Source: Chroococcidiopsidaceae cyanobacterium YX2bin18
GTDB lineage: Bacteria; Cyanobacteriota; Cyanobacteriia; Cyanobacteriales; Chroococcidiopsidaceae
Direction: 5' to 3'
Assembly (NCBI GenBank): GCA_030446505.1
Contig: JAUJND010000032.1
Location: 1-38,694, forward strand
DNA length: 38,694 nucleotides
Both the position numbers and the translations under genes were made by a program. The notes beneath the pieces are model-generated. The model worked only from the letters and a program-made list of their open reading frames with translations, did no database searches and was not told the origin of the DNA. Below are positions 18,056-26,555 of this stretch, piece after piece; the first letter of the stretch is position 1, and every line of letters begins with the position of its first letter.

Positions 18056-18389
18056 GATATCTTCTTGATTTTCTTAATAAATGGATAATTTCATTAGAAC
18101 TGAACTAAATTGGTTGAATTAAATCTTTAGTTTGTCCCTTACTTACGAATGAGGAACTTATGTAAGTAGTGAAAAACTGGCTACCTTAACTAGTGCTATA
18201 CCCTTTCTATTCAACCCTATAGGTAGTAAACTTACAGACAGTATGTTTCTTAGCTGACCTTTTGCCTTCTCCAATTTTATTTTGTTGTTCTAATCCCTTA
18301 AGTAGAAACAAAACTGACAACAAAGTAACTCAAAGAAAATTAGTCGTTCTCACTCCTTAGACAGATTTAGCCCAACTAAACTTTCTACT
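18056..18389. other. Intergenic stretch before the IS5 transposase
   Basis: No gene is seen in these 334 bases. It should contain the protease promoter on the minus strand and the left end of the IS, but no good copy of the terminal repeat is visible. The nearest is GACCTTTTGC at 18255-18264, one change from the first ten bases of the known end, too short to be sure. Confidence 0.4.
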
Positions 18390-19282
18390 ATGCAACTGAG
18401 GAAAATAAACTTCATGCGGAAGGGTACGATAGGTAATACAAGTAGGTCAAAATGGATGACATACGAACAAATCAAATATCTCAAACCAGTGGAATTTAAA
18501 CGACTGTGTGGAGTGCAACCAGAAACTTTTGTGCGTATGGTAGAAATCGTGAACCAACGACATCGCTGGCAGAAACCAGGTACTGGCAGACCAAGTAAAC
18601 TAACTGTAGAAGACCAAGTGCTAATGACCTTGGAATATTTGCGAGAATACCGCACTTACTTTCATATAGCTCAGTCTTGGGGAGTGAACGAATCCACAGC
18701 ATATCGAATTATCCGCAAAGTAGAAGATTATTTGATCGCTTCAGAGGTATTTAGCCTACCAGCAAAGAAAAAGCTTCTGGAATCTGACCAGGAAATACAG
18801 GTAGTTGTCGTAGATGTAACAGAAAGCCAAATTGAACGTCCCCAAAAAACAGAAACGGTTCTACAGTGGCAAAAGAAGAGGCACACTTTTAAGTCTCAGA
18901 TCTTCATAAATCAAGCAAATCAGCAGATTATCTGTACTGCTCATGCTAAGGGCAAAAAACATGACTTTACCCTCTTTAAATGCAGCAATACTCATCTCTT
19001 GTCAGAGATCGTATGCTTGGCAGATAAAGGCTATCAGGGCATTGCGAGAATTCATCCTAACAGTCATACACCCAAGAAAAGACCGAGGAGAGGTAGCCTA
19101 ACTGTTGAAGAGCGGCACTTGAATCAACAGTTAGCTAAATTGAGAGTTATTGTTGAACATATTAACCGCAGGCTAAAAATTTTAAGATTCTGTCCGAGCG
19201 TTATAGAAATCGCCGCAAGCGTTTTAGTTTACGTTTTAACTTAATTGCTGGTTTTTACAACTATGAACTCAAGCTACCTTGA
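18390..19282 (+). pseudogene. IS5-family transposase, C-terminal frameshift
   Basis: A DDE transposase with an N-terminal HTH-type region (VEFKRLCGVQPETFVRMVEI), then GRPSKLTVEDQVLMTLEYLR and NESTAYRIIRKVED. DDE signature segments are VVVDVTES (D), CLADKGYQG (D) and RVIVEHINRRLK (E). In the plain frame it ends at 19244 as SVIEIAASVLVYVLT. A missing T near 19192 would give SERYRNRRKRFSLRFNLIAG and FYNYELKLP to the stop at 19282, the expected family end. The natural start may be ATG 18456 (MTYEQIKYL). The shift is too near the C-terminus to be a normal IS5 programmed frameshift. Confidence 0.8.
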
Positions 19283-19305
19283 TTACCTTTTGCAAGAGGT
19301 CTATT

Positions 19306-19864
19306 ATTGACCCTTGGTTTTACACTTGGGCAGATGTGGGTCAAGCGCGTGTCAGATTTTTGTTTGAATCTCTAGAAGACCTCGACCACAATTTTAGGCA
19401 GAGGGGTAGCCAACTGTACTTGTTTGAGGGTAATGCTGTCACGGTACTGCGAAACTTAACTCAACAACTGCTACTAAGCGGTAAACGCCCATCCCTATTT
19501 TTCAACCGCGACGTACAAGTTCAGTACGGGATTGACCGTGATCGCTCCATCATCGACTTCTACCACCAACACAATCTCGATTACCACCTGGGGCTGAACA
19601 ACTTTCTGCAAACTGATAGTGAGCGCCGTGATGAATGGTTTAACGAATTCTACACCTACTTGCGACAACCGCTACACCCAGCACCTGAACGCATCCATAC
19701 GCCTGGGCTAGAAATCGACTTACCACAACTGACCTTCACCGACTTAAAGCAAAAGTATAGTCAGTTCTGGGGATCGGATAACGATTACTTCATTGGTGGT
19801 GAAACGCAGGCAACCACTACCCTGGACTCATTCTTATCATCTAGATTTCACGGCTATCATTGGA
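19306..19864 (+). pseudogene. Photolyase/cryptochrome family gene, segment 2
   Basis: It continues the photolyase from IDPWFYTWADVGQARVRFLF through the antenna-domain pattern (LEDLDHNFRQRGSQLYLFEG) to ATTTLDSFLSSRFHGYHW. It stops at 19864, directly before a GTGCG group II intron start. Together with segment 1 it makes the alpha/beta N-terminal half and the linker. The upstream part of the same open frame (19279-19305) is the end of the inserted element, not photolyase. Confidence 0.85.
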
Positions 19865-20610
19865 GTGCGATTCGTTCAGCCGAAATAGATATTAATACCT
19901 AAAGGATGGCTGGCTTCAACGGGGTAACCCATATCGGGTTGAGTTCGCACTTTAATCCCACGTTGATGATAACTTGATGTCCATGCTGATGCGCGAGAGT
20001 ACCCTAGAAATCGTCAGTTCAGCCGACCCAGTGCGGGTTTGAAAGCGCATAAACAACCATTTAATGGTTGACCCAGCAGGTGAGACTGACAATCATTACC
20101 TGACGGTGAATAGCCTGGGGATGTATGCGGCAAGTGGGAATAGCTGAAACTCCTAATCCGCTATCGCAGGAGTCCTATAACCGAGCCATCTTGGTAGCCA
20201 AAGGCATTAAATTCCAAAAAACGGAGCCGCAGGCAGATGAGAGGGACAATCGTGGGGTAGAAAAAACTAATTGTCGTTGAGCCATCGTTAGTAAGCCTCC
20301 AGGGATATAAGCTTGTAGCCTACGGTCTACTCCCTGGAACGGGAATAACCGACAAGGGTAAGGTCTAACAGGCTCTCCAGACCGAGTTAGCGCACAACCT
20401 AGAACCCCGGTGGATAGACAAACCCTAAAGGACTCAACAATGGATATCAGGAACGAAGTAACCCTCTTATATGCTCCTGAAAACAGGTAGGTGTCAACCA
20501 CAAGCAATAAGACGGAGGGATGGGTTAAGAAGCAAATGCCTAGCTCGAATCAACGAGCAATGCTGGAAAAGAGATGGCGTAACTGCCGGGATAAGCAGAC
20601 GTAACCCGCA

Positions 20611-22191
20611 ATGTGCGAGTGCATGGAGGTACAAGTAGTAGCAAATATGCCTAATTCTGATTCAGAGAAGACAGTGGGATGGAAAGATATCAATTGGCAA
20701 CAAGCCGAGAGATATGTTTTTAAGCTACAAAAGCGCATCTATGCCGCTTCACGTTGTGGTGATGTCAAGCGAGTCCGCAAACTCCAAAGAACATTGATGA
20801 GGTCCTGGTTTAATAAAGTGTTAGCGGTACGACGAGTCACGCAAGACAACCAAGGAAAAAAGACTGCGGGTATCGATGGTGTTAAATCACTATCCTCAGC
20901 AGCAAGATTACAACTGGCAGGTGAAGTAAAACTAACTGGAAAATCTAAACCTACCCGAAGAGTTTGGATACCGAAACCAGGAAGCAATGAAAAACGCCCA
21001 CTTGGGATACCAGTAATGTACGACCGCGCACTTCAAGCCGTAGTTAAGGCTGCCCTAGAGCCGGAATGGGAGGCACACTTTGAGCCAAACAGCTATGGTT
21101 TTAGACCAGGAAGGTCTGCCCATGATGCAATCAGACAGATTAAAAACTGTATTCAACACCAGGCAAAATATGTATTAGATGCGGATATAGCTAAGTGTTT
21201 TGATTGTATCGACCATGAAGCCCTACTTAATAAGTTGAATATGAAAGGCTTAGTCAGGCAACAAATTAAAGCCTGGCTAAAATCTGGAGTAATAGACAAA
21301 GGGGCTTTTACTGCCACATCTGAGGGTACGCCACAGGGTGGGGTCATTTCCCCACTACTAGCAAATATTGCCCTTCACGGTTTAGAAGAAACACTTAAGG
21401 AATTTGCCAAAACAATAGACTTGATGCGTAACAACAAAGGTCATCAAAAGAGTTGGCAAATGAAAGCACAGTCACTAAGCATAATTCGTTATGCAGATGA
21501 CTTTGTAGTTCTCCATGCAGACAAAACCGTTGTCCAAAGATGTCGAGATATCATCTCGAAATGGTTATTAGAGGTAGGACTGGAGTTAAAACCGGAAAAA
21601 ACTCGGTTAACTCACACATTCAAACCAGAATTAAGTGAGGATGGATTTGCTGGATTTGACTTTCTAGGTCATCATATTCGGCAATTCCCTGCCGGGAAAT
21701 ACCGTAGTAGTCAAACTCGACACGGACATTTAACAGGTTTTAACACTATCATCACCCCATCTGCAAAGGCAAGTAAGGCGCATCAAGAGGAAGTCGGGAA
21801 GCTCATTTTAAAACATAGGTCGTCACCACAAGCGATCCTAATAAAAAACCTAAACCCTGTCATAAGGGGATGGACTTCTTATTACACAAATTCCGACGCT
21901 CAGACCGTTGGAGAATTATCCAAACAAGACCACCTCACATACCTAAAACTTCGACGATGGGCAAAACGCCGCTGTGGAAGCACAAAAGCTGGTTCAGATA
22001 AATACTGGACTACCATAGGCGGTAACAACTGGGTATTCGCAACCAGGAAGGGGGGTGCGAACCCTCTTTGGTTACTTAACCATCAGGACTTTAGTTGCAG
22101 TAGCAATGGCTATGTGAAAGTTAAAGGCGATAAAAGTCCCTACGATGGCGACCTAGTTTATTGGAGTTCAAGAAAAGGAGAACACCCGTAA
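20611..22191 (+). CDS. ltrA: Group II intron reverse transcriptase/maturase
   Basis: A 526-residue intron-encoded protein. The RT domain runs from RRVWIPKPGSNEKRPLGIP through YGFRPGRSAHDAI and GTPQGGVISPLLANIALHGL to the catalytic YADD (IIRYADDFVVLHAD) and FDFLGHHIRQF. The maturase (X) domain includes LIKNLNPVIRGWTSYYTNSD and YLKLRRWAKRRC. The catalytic aspartates are intact. ATG 20611 is the first start; ATG 20647 (MPNSDSEKTVGWKDINW) matches where related proteins usually begin. It stops at TAA 22189-22191, beyond which the same frame continues with an HNH domain. Confidence 0.9.
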   Translation: MCECMEVQVVANMPNSDSEKTVGWKDINWQQAERYVFKLQKRIYAASRCGDVKRVRKLQRTLMRSWFNKVLAVRRVTQDNQGKKTAGIDGVKSLSSAARLQLAGEVKLTGKSKPTRRVWIPKPGSNEKRPLGIPVMYDRALQAVVKAALEPEWEAHFEPNSYGFRPGRSAHDAIRQIKNCIQHQAKYVLDADIAKCFDCIDHEALLNKLNMKGLVRQQIKAWLKSGVIDKGAFTATSEGTPQGGVISPLLANIALHGLEETLKEFAKTIDLMRNNKGHQKSWQMKAQSLSIIRYADDFVVLHADKTVVQRCRDIISKWLLEVGLELKPEKTRLTHTFKPELSEDGFAGFDFLGHHIRQFPAGKYRSSQTRHGHLTGFNTIITPSAKASKAHQEEVGKLILKHRSSPQAILIKNLNPVIRGWTSYYTNSDAQTVGELSKQDHLTYLKLRRWAKRRCGSTKAGSDKYWTTIGGNNWVFATRKGGANPLWLLNHQDFSCSSNGYVKVKGDKSPYDGDLVYWSSRKGEHP

Positions 22192-22518
22192 TTGCCAAAA
22201 CGTATGGCATATTTGCTTAAAAAACAAAAGGGTAAATGCTCCTGGTGCGGATTTCACTTCCATGATTGGGATGTAATTGAAGACGACCACATCATACCTA
22301 AAGCCCTCGGTGATAGGAATGATTGGAAAAATCGACAACTATTACATCGACACTGCCATGACGAAAAGACCAGTGGTGACATGACGGAAATTCGGAAAAA
22401 GGAAACATCCAGATTTTTTGACGAGATAAATAAACTCTTGGATAAATATCAATGGGGATGGATAAACGACATCCCGGTCAGTTGTGGATACAAAATAACA
22501 CGGTCAGAAGTCCTGTAA
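22192..22518 (+). pseudogene. HNH endonuclease domain of the intron protein, cut off by TAA
   Basis: In the same frame as the reverse transcriptase, straight after its TAA, the sequence reads LPKRMAYLLKKQKGKCSWCG, DVIEDDHIIPKALGD and NRQLLHRHCHDEKTSGD. This is the DNA-cleaving HNH module usually fused to the maturase. GAA in place of TAA would give GEHPELPKR and a single 635-residue protein. Reinitiation at the TTG is possible but no ribosome site is seen. If separated, the intron could still splice but would have weakened bottom-strand cleavage for homing. Confidence 0.7.
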
Positions 22519-22539
22519 TGACAACGGAAACACATTGAG

Positions 22540-22574
22540 TAGCCGTGTGAGGTGAAAATCTCATGCACGGTTTC
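22540..22574 (+). ncRNA. Group II intron domain V
   Basis: The 35-base hairpin AGCCGTGTGAGGTG-AAAA-TCTCATGCACGGTT has the AGC catalytic triad at its 5' base, the GAAA-like tetraloop region and the two-base bulge expected of domain V. It lies 22 bases after the HNH frame and about 40 bases before the intron 3' end. Confidence 0.8.
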
Positions 22575-22617
22575 GGATAGGAGGGGCGGAATGGTAACAC
22601 TCTGCCTCGACCTTACC

Positions 22618-23513
22618 AAGTATCGCGTCCTTGGTTGACGCAACAAGGCGCTACCTCTCATCTATCACCCCACTTAACTTTTGGTACTATATCCGTTCGC
22701 CAAGTTTATCAACGCACTAAAGCGAGGGCGGCTGAATTGGAAGACCAACCTAAAGCTCAATTTTCTCTCAAAGCATTCCGCGATCGCTTGCGCTGGCATG
22801 ATAGTTTCACACAACGCCTTTACTCTCATCCAGAGCTAGCACACACTAACCGTTACCCTGAGTTTGATGAAGTGTATTCACCGGATGAACTAAATGCCGA
22901 AAAGCAGGAATTGTTTGCAGCGCGGAAAGAGGGGCAAACAGGCTTTCCACTAGTTGATGCTTCGATGCGACAGCTAAAAACAATGGGGTGGATGAACTTT
23001 CGGATGCGAGCAATGTGCGCTACTTTCTTATGCATTAACTGCGGTATTTCCTGGCATCACGGAGCGCAGCACTACATGAATTATCTCGTAGATGGTGACT
23101 TGGCAATTGACAATTGGCAGTGGCAGATGCAGGCAGGCGTGACTAATCCGCTATCCGAGACATTCCGCATCTACAACCCGAATAAAAACATTGCAGATAG
23201 AGATGCTGATTTGAAGTTCATTTACTACTGGATTCCAGAACTACGCGGATACAGCTTACCAGAGATTTTAGCTGGAGCTTACATAAATGAAAGTCCCTAT
23301 CCAGAGCCTATTTTAGATTGGTCACAAACTCGGAAGGTCAACGGCAAGATTATTTCTAACCTGCGGAAACAAGTAAAGCAGCGGCTAATGGTAGAGCAGG
23401 GTCAAGAGTATGAGCAAGCCGCGATCGCCAAAAAGACAGTTGACAAATACTGGGAGATTAAAGAGCGGCAGTATCAGGATTATAAGCATAAAGAGCCTTT
23501 GTCTTCCAGTTAG
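22618..23513 (+). pseudogene. Photolyase/cryptochrome family gene, segment 3 (FAD-binding domain)
   Basis: It resumes VSRPWLTQQGATSHLSPHL and continues through FGTISVRQVYQ, TGFPLVDASMRQLKTMGWMN and FRMRAMCATFL to DLAIDNWQWQMQAGV and SETFRIYNPNKN. This is the helical FAD-binding domain in normal order, ending at 23513. Signature residues for FAD contact (SHLSPHL, NWQWQ) are intact. Restored, the whole gene would encode about 520 residues. It is convergent with a GIY-YIG gene 15 bases away. Confidence 0.88.
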
Positions 23514-23528
23514 CTCATCAACATTTGT

Positions 23529-24107
23529 TTAAACAAATGGCGCACTCCAGAAAACCCAATTTTCCTTGTTAAAGGGTGATCGCCACTTCTGGATCAACGC
23601 TTGCTCCATCTGCTGTCGCGGTCGGGTTTGCACTGGAGCATTCCACCAGAATGCTATACAAACAGCAGTTTTTATTTGGTGCTGATGATGTAAACTCTGA
23701 TAATTCTCAATGTAGCGCTTACAATCGTGTAGCCCTTTCCAGCGCTGGTTTGAGCGGCTTGTTTCTCCAATGTAAAGTAGCAAGGGCAGGGTGTTGTCGA
23801 TCACGAAGTATAGGCAAGCATCGCCAGAGCTATCTGTCGGAAATCTCCAAAAGGAGAGCGATTTTAAACTCAAATTGAATGGGTCTACAGTATCAGGTTC
23901 ATGGCGTGCCGAACTATCATCGAAGAGTGCAGCCTGCTTTTCTGAAGCGTTCGTCCGCGCCTGCTGCTGGTGACTAAAAACTTTAGCCTTCCAACCCTGT
24001 AAACAGTCGATGTCCATCTGCATTAACTGCCTACGACCATTACTTGGTGTCGCTAGCTCTGTTAGCTCTTTATCCGTGAACAGTGCCAGTTGGTGATCGC
24101 TATCCAA
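23529..24107 (-). CDS. GIY-YIG-like nuclease-family protein
   Basis: A 192-residue protein with a GIY-YIG-like core in its C-terminal half: ACLYFVIDNTLPLLLYIGET (the YFV and YIG strands), then RWKGLHDCKRYIENYQSLH, and a Glu-containing helix RQQMEQALIQKWRSPFNKEN, where E fits the metal-binding position. The N-terminal 90 residues are unlike known domains (QLMQMDIDCLQGWKAKVFSH). No ATG exists in frame; the only start is TTG 24107. This type occurs widely in cyanobacteria. Substrate unknown. Confidence 0.6.
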   Translation of the reverse strand: MDSDHQLALFTDKELTELATPSNGRRQLMQMDIDCLQGWKAKVFSHQQQARTNASEKQAALFDDSSARHEPDTVDPFNLSLKSLSFWRFPTDSSGDACLYFVIDNTLPLLLYIGETSRSNQRWKGLHDCKRYIENYQSLHHQHQIKTAVCIAFWWNAPVQTRPRQQMEQALIQKWRSPFNKENWVFWSAPFV

Positions 24108-24259
24108 GTTTAATTTTCCACTTGAGGATTAATTAATAGTAATGTGGCATCGCGCCAGCAATCAACAAAAATATCCTTACTCCTATCTTTTGCTCCAGAT
24201 GGAAGCTATATCTACGTCACGTTGAGATATCCTAAAGTTGATTAAGTACAACAGTGAGT

Positions 24260-24511
24260 ATGAACTCAGATAAACCTGTAATCGTAAAACGTTCAAACCA
24301 GTCTACGGAAAAAACACAGCGCCACTTCCAACCAATTCAACAATCAGCAATAGAATCTGTTCCTCAACTAGAGATAGAGCAACCAGAGCAGCCACTGGCA
24401 GTAAGGCATTTAGAGTCTCTAGCCGAAACCCCACGAGACGAATCGATCTACGGTAGTGGCTGGAGTGTGGCTCAACTGATGGATGAGTTTAGTTGGAGAT
24501 ATGATGGCTGA
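24260..24511 (+). CDS. Small hypothetical protein
   Basis: An 83-residue polar protein (ATG 24260; a GTG at 24254 is also possible). It has Q/E/P-rich middle parts (SVPQLEIEQPEQPLAVRHL) and a C-terminal motif YGSGWSVAQLMDEFSWRYDG. No signal peptide or membrane segment. Stop and start fit native cyanobacterial DNA, with a HIP1 octamer immediately after it. It lies about 100 bases left of the first attC-like site and so outside the cassette array. Function not recognised. Confidence 0.45.
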   Translation: MNSDKPVIVKRSNQSTEKTQRHFQPIQQSAIESVPQLEIEQPEQPLAVRHLESLAETPRDESIYGSGWSVAQLMDEFSWRYDG

Positions 24512-24617
24512 TGGAGCGCGATCGCATAAAGCATGGCTTCGCTTACCGCGTGAATGTCCTCCCTTCAGACGCAGCGCAAGGAATTTAACCCACAAATTGT
24601 GGCTTTAATGAGTGGTT

Positions 24618-24723
24618 GTAGAACGGCTCAAATCAGCGGCGCGGGGCGAACCGTGAGAGCGACTCCGCAGGAAGACGGATGACAAGATGGTTCCCCCGCG
24701 TCCGCTGCAAGGAGTTGTTGTGC
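24618..24723 (-). repeat. attC-like site A
   Basis: The outer box GTTGTGC (24717-24723) faces a degenerate partner ending AAC at 24618-24624. Inside, AGCGGC-GCGGGG (24635 onward) pairs with the reverse complement of CCCCGCGTCCGCT, with one extra base on the 3' arm. The geometry matches sites B-D: R box, 9-10 base spacer, AGCGG L box, variable loop. It lies about 100 bases downstream of the minus-strand SnoaL-like gene. Confidence 0.6.
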
Positions 24724-24828
24724 CACCCTTGCGCCTTCAGAAAGGTCTTGCTTTAGAACGGGTTCAAGTCTATGGGAAAGCGACCCCAGTTTGACAAAAT
24801 GCGATTGCTGGAACTGATGAACGAAGCA

Positions 24829-25227
24829 TCATTGCTCGTTGGAAGTTCTCGTCTTTTGAATCATCTCTTGGATTGTTTCGGTTTCGCCAAGTTCGTACAC
24901 ACTTATCAAACCATCCTCAATGGTAAAGATTTGATGAACTGTTGCATCCGCAAGCACATTGCCTTGCAAATCTCTGATGATTTGATGAACGGTGACTACG
25001 TTGCGATTCTTTTCGTCCGTCTCAAACTTTAACGTCTCAAGCTCAGGTTGAACATCCTTAAATTGATTAGTCCAATACCCGCGCACCGCGTCGCGTCCAT
25101 AAACGAAACCGCCTTCTAATCCGTTCGCCCATTTCACCTCCGGTTGCATCAACGAGATGATTGTTTCGATCTCGCGTTTGTTAAAGGCATCGTATAGATT
25201 TTGTAGAAACTGTTGATTTGAACTCAT
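24829..25227 (-). CDS. SnoaL/NTF2-like small protein
   Basis: A 132-residue protein with the cystatin-like NTF2/SnoaL fold pattern. A starting helix pair (FLQNLYDAFNKREIETIISL) leads to MQPEVKWANGL, then GRDAVRGYWTNQF, then strands TVHQIIRDLQGNVLADATVH and FTIEDGLISVYELGE. Such proteins are isomerases, dehydratases or small-ligand binders; the reaction is not predictable. It is the single gene between attC sites A and B, on the strand expected for the site orientation, so it forms a 631-bp one-gene cassette. Confidence 0.75.
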   Translation of the reverse strand: MSSNQQFLQNLYDAFNKREIETIISLMQPEVKWANGLEGGFVYGRDAVRGYWTNQFKDVQPELETLKFETDEKNRNVVTVHQIIRDLQGNVLADATVHQIFTIEDGLISVYELGETETIQEMIQKTRTSNEQ

Positions 25228-25271
25228 AATTGTTCACCATACAATACGAATGTCGTTAAAACAAGAAAGCA

Positions 25272-25354
25272 GCACAACGGCTAAAGTGAGCGGCGGCAGG
25301 TAACACTCAAACGAAGTGCAGAATCTCTCCGTCCGCTCCACTGCGTTGTTATGC
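25272..25354 (-). repeat. attC-like site B
   Basis: GCACAAC (25272-25278) and GTTATGC (25348-25354) are the RYYYAAC and GTTRRRY boxes. Internal GTG-AGCGG-CGG pairs with the reverse complement of CCGTCCGCTCCAC, with two unpaired extra bases on the 3' arm, a hallmark of folded attC sites. It lies 16 bases past the stop of the DUF2269-like gene. Confidence 0.75.
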
Positions 25355-25370
25355 TGCCGCCAGTTTCCGA

Positions 25371-25898
25371 CTAATTTGTATTAACTTGACTCTTCGCTTT
25401 CATTGGCCGTCTGCCCCAAGGTTTTAGAACCGAGATCCCAATGATGACTGCGAGGAAAAGAACCTGAGTTAGAGTTCCGAGCAACACACCCTTAGCATCA
25501 AATCCGTAGACTGGATTACCGAGGGCTTGTAATCCTTCTTGTTCTGACAGTTTTTCAGCAGCATTGCCCCACGGAAATAGCCAGAACGTTCCAAAAACAA
25601 CTAACCCAGTCGTTAGAACCCACTTCGTAATCACCCAGTAAAACTTGGTAAATCCATAATTTGTCATCCAGCAAAGGAATGTAGCTGTAACGACTGAACC
25701 AATGGCTGAGGGAATCACGATCCAGTCATCCAACAGATTAATGGCAGAATCAAGAGCATTCAGTACGTCTGCATTGGTTGATTTTGTGTTTCTTAGCGAC
25801 AGAAGAAACATACTCAAGACAGCTCCTGTCCACAGTGCAGCAAAACCAACGTGCGCTGACAGTAACCAGTTTTTCTGATTGACACTCAGTTTTGGCAT
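25371..25898 (-). CDS. Four-helix membrane protein, DUF2269-like
   Basis: A 175-residue protein with four hydrophobic segments: WLLSAHVGFAALWTGAVLSM, WIVIPSAIGSVVTATFLCWM, YWVITKWVLTTGLVVFGTFW and LLGTLTQVLFLAVIIGISVL. Conserved-looking His/Trp occur in the first and third helices. The pattern fits the DUF2269-type or heme-binding-like small membrane proteins. ATG 25898 is preceded by a strong AGGAGG. The MarR gene lies upstream on the same strand with a shared operator motif between them, so its expression is probably repressed by that MarR. Confidence 0.65.
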   Translation of the reverse strand: MPKLSVNQKNWLLSAHVGFAALWTGAVLSMFLLSLRNTKSTNADVLNALDSAINLLDDWIVIPSAIGSVVTATFLCWMTNYGFTKFYWVITKWVLTTGLVVFGTFWLFPWGNAAEKLSEQEGLQALGNPVYGFDAKGVLLGTLTQVLFLAVIIGISVLKPWGRRPMKAKSQVNTN

Positions 25899-25986
25899 TT
25901 TTCCTCCTAAGTTGTTGTAATAAAAAGCCGCAAAAATCCAAGCCTGTGCTGATTCAAGCTACGTCGAGCAATTAATCAATGTATTG

Positions 25987-26006
25987 ATAGTTAATATATT
26001 AAGTAT
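25987..26006. promoter_or_regulatory. Candidate MarR operator upstream of the DUF2269-like gene
   Basis: ATAGTTAA-TATA-TTAAGTAT is a near-perfect dyad about 90 bases before the start at 25898. The same half-sites with a 4-base spacer recur before marR at 26536-26555. Confidence 0.55.
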
Positions 26007-26040
26007 TTAATAAAAGGTCAATAATGGAGCGCTAACTCCG

Positions 26041-26508
26041 TTAAAGAAGATTCTGGACAATTTGATCAAGGAGCTTCAAAACGGTTTGCTGTTCTACTTC
26101 CGGAATGTTTTCAGTTGCCTTTTTAATCGTCTCTGCGCCGAGCGCTGGTAGGACACTCATGAGCTGCTTCCCTTCATCCGTCAGCCAAATTCGGACGATA
26201 CGGCGATCGTCAGCATCACGCTCTCGGTAAACAAGGTTACGATCCTCCATGCGATCGACTACTCCTGTCAGCGTTGCTCCTAACTGCTTCAGCTTGTCAG
26301 CGATTCCAGAAGTTGAAAGACCATCCTCTTCCCACAGACAGCACAAAACAAGGTAATGGAACGGAGTTAGCCCGTAGGGTTCTAACCGCTCTAGAAAATC
26401 TCGATACATCAACTGGGATGCAAGTTTGAGCTTGTGTCCTAAGTTGTAAGGGGCTAGAGCATACCGCCATCGTTGCAGGAAGTCGGAATTTGAGGGTGAG
26501 CTAGGCAT
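26041..26508 (-). CDS. MarR-family transcriptional regulator
   Basis: A 155-residue winged-helix regulator. The helices LKLASQLMYRDFLERLEPYG and LTPFHYLVLCCLWEE lead to the recognition region DGLSTSGIADKLKQLGATL and TGVVDRMEDRNLVYRERDAD. The wing has DRRIVRIWLTDEGKQLM. ATG 26508 is chosen over an in-frame TTG at 26523 because the family begins near here. It likely represses itself and the downstream DUF2269-like gene through the two matching dyads, and such proteins usually respond to phenolics, oxidants or drugs. Confidence 0.85.
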   Translation of the reverse strand: MPSSPSNSDFLQRWRYALAPYNLGHKLKLASQLMYRDFLERLEPYGLTPFHYLVLCCLWEEDGLSTSGIADKLKQLGATLTGVVDRMEDRNLVYRERDADDRRIVRIWLTDEGKQLMSVLPALGAETIKKATENIPEVEQQTVLKLLDQIVQNLL

Positions 26509-26535
26509 TTGGGGCGAAATCAAGTGCTGAGCTGG

Positions 26536-26555
26536 ATAGTTAATGTGTTAACTAT
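26536..26555. promoter_or_regulatory. Candidate MarR auto-operator
   Basis: ATAGTTAA-TGTG-TTAACTAT is a perfect 8-bp inverted repeat 28 bases before the marR ATG. It matches the site at 25987-26006 in 15 of 16 arm positions. Confidence 0.6.

Larger units (their letters stand above)
15335..19302. mobile_element. 3968-bp IS5-ended insertion in the photolyase gene, with secreted-protein cargo
   Basis: Both outer ends are the same IS end in opposite orientation. AGACCTCTTGCAAAAGGT opens the left side and its reverse complement closes the right side. The 3-bp flanks are ATT (15332-15334) and ATT (19303-19305), a target duplication. Between them lie a 57-bp IS stub, a decayed small secreted protein, a decayed subtilase and an IS5-type transposase. 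Excising the unit with one ATT restores the photolyase frame. The unit looks like a composite transposon whose left IS is reduced to its end. A single IS followed by unequal recombination is an alternative. Confidence 0.65.
19865..22617 (+). mobile_element. Group II intron with reverse transcriptase, in the photolyase gene
   Basis: It starts GTGCG (19865). About 750 bases of structured sequence (domains I-III) precede the intron-encoded protein. Domain V is recognisable at 22540-22574, followed by a domain VI-like stem (GGCGGA/TCTGCC), and the intron ends near TTACC (22613-22617). Ending at 22617 splices HGYHW to K-VSRPWLTQ in frame. The more usual AY end at 22616 would leave a one-base shift. 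The flanking protein is continuous across the site, so splicing could restore this part of the message. The other insertion would still disrupt the gene. Confidence 0.85.

Noticed and set aside
18255-18264. Left end of the IS5 copy at GACCTTTTGC
   Set aside because: Only ten bases match the known tip, with one change; beyond that there is no match, so it is not listed as an IS end.
18390-19282. Programmed frameshift in the IS5 transposase
   Set aside because: The shift is near the C-terminus, not between two overlapping half-genes as in IS5/IS427 elements; a missing T explains it better.
20175-20507. Minus-strand open frame in the group II intron 5' region
   Set aside because: It lies in structured intron RNA (domains I-III) and has no protein-like pattern.
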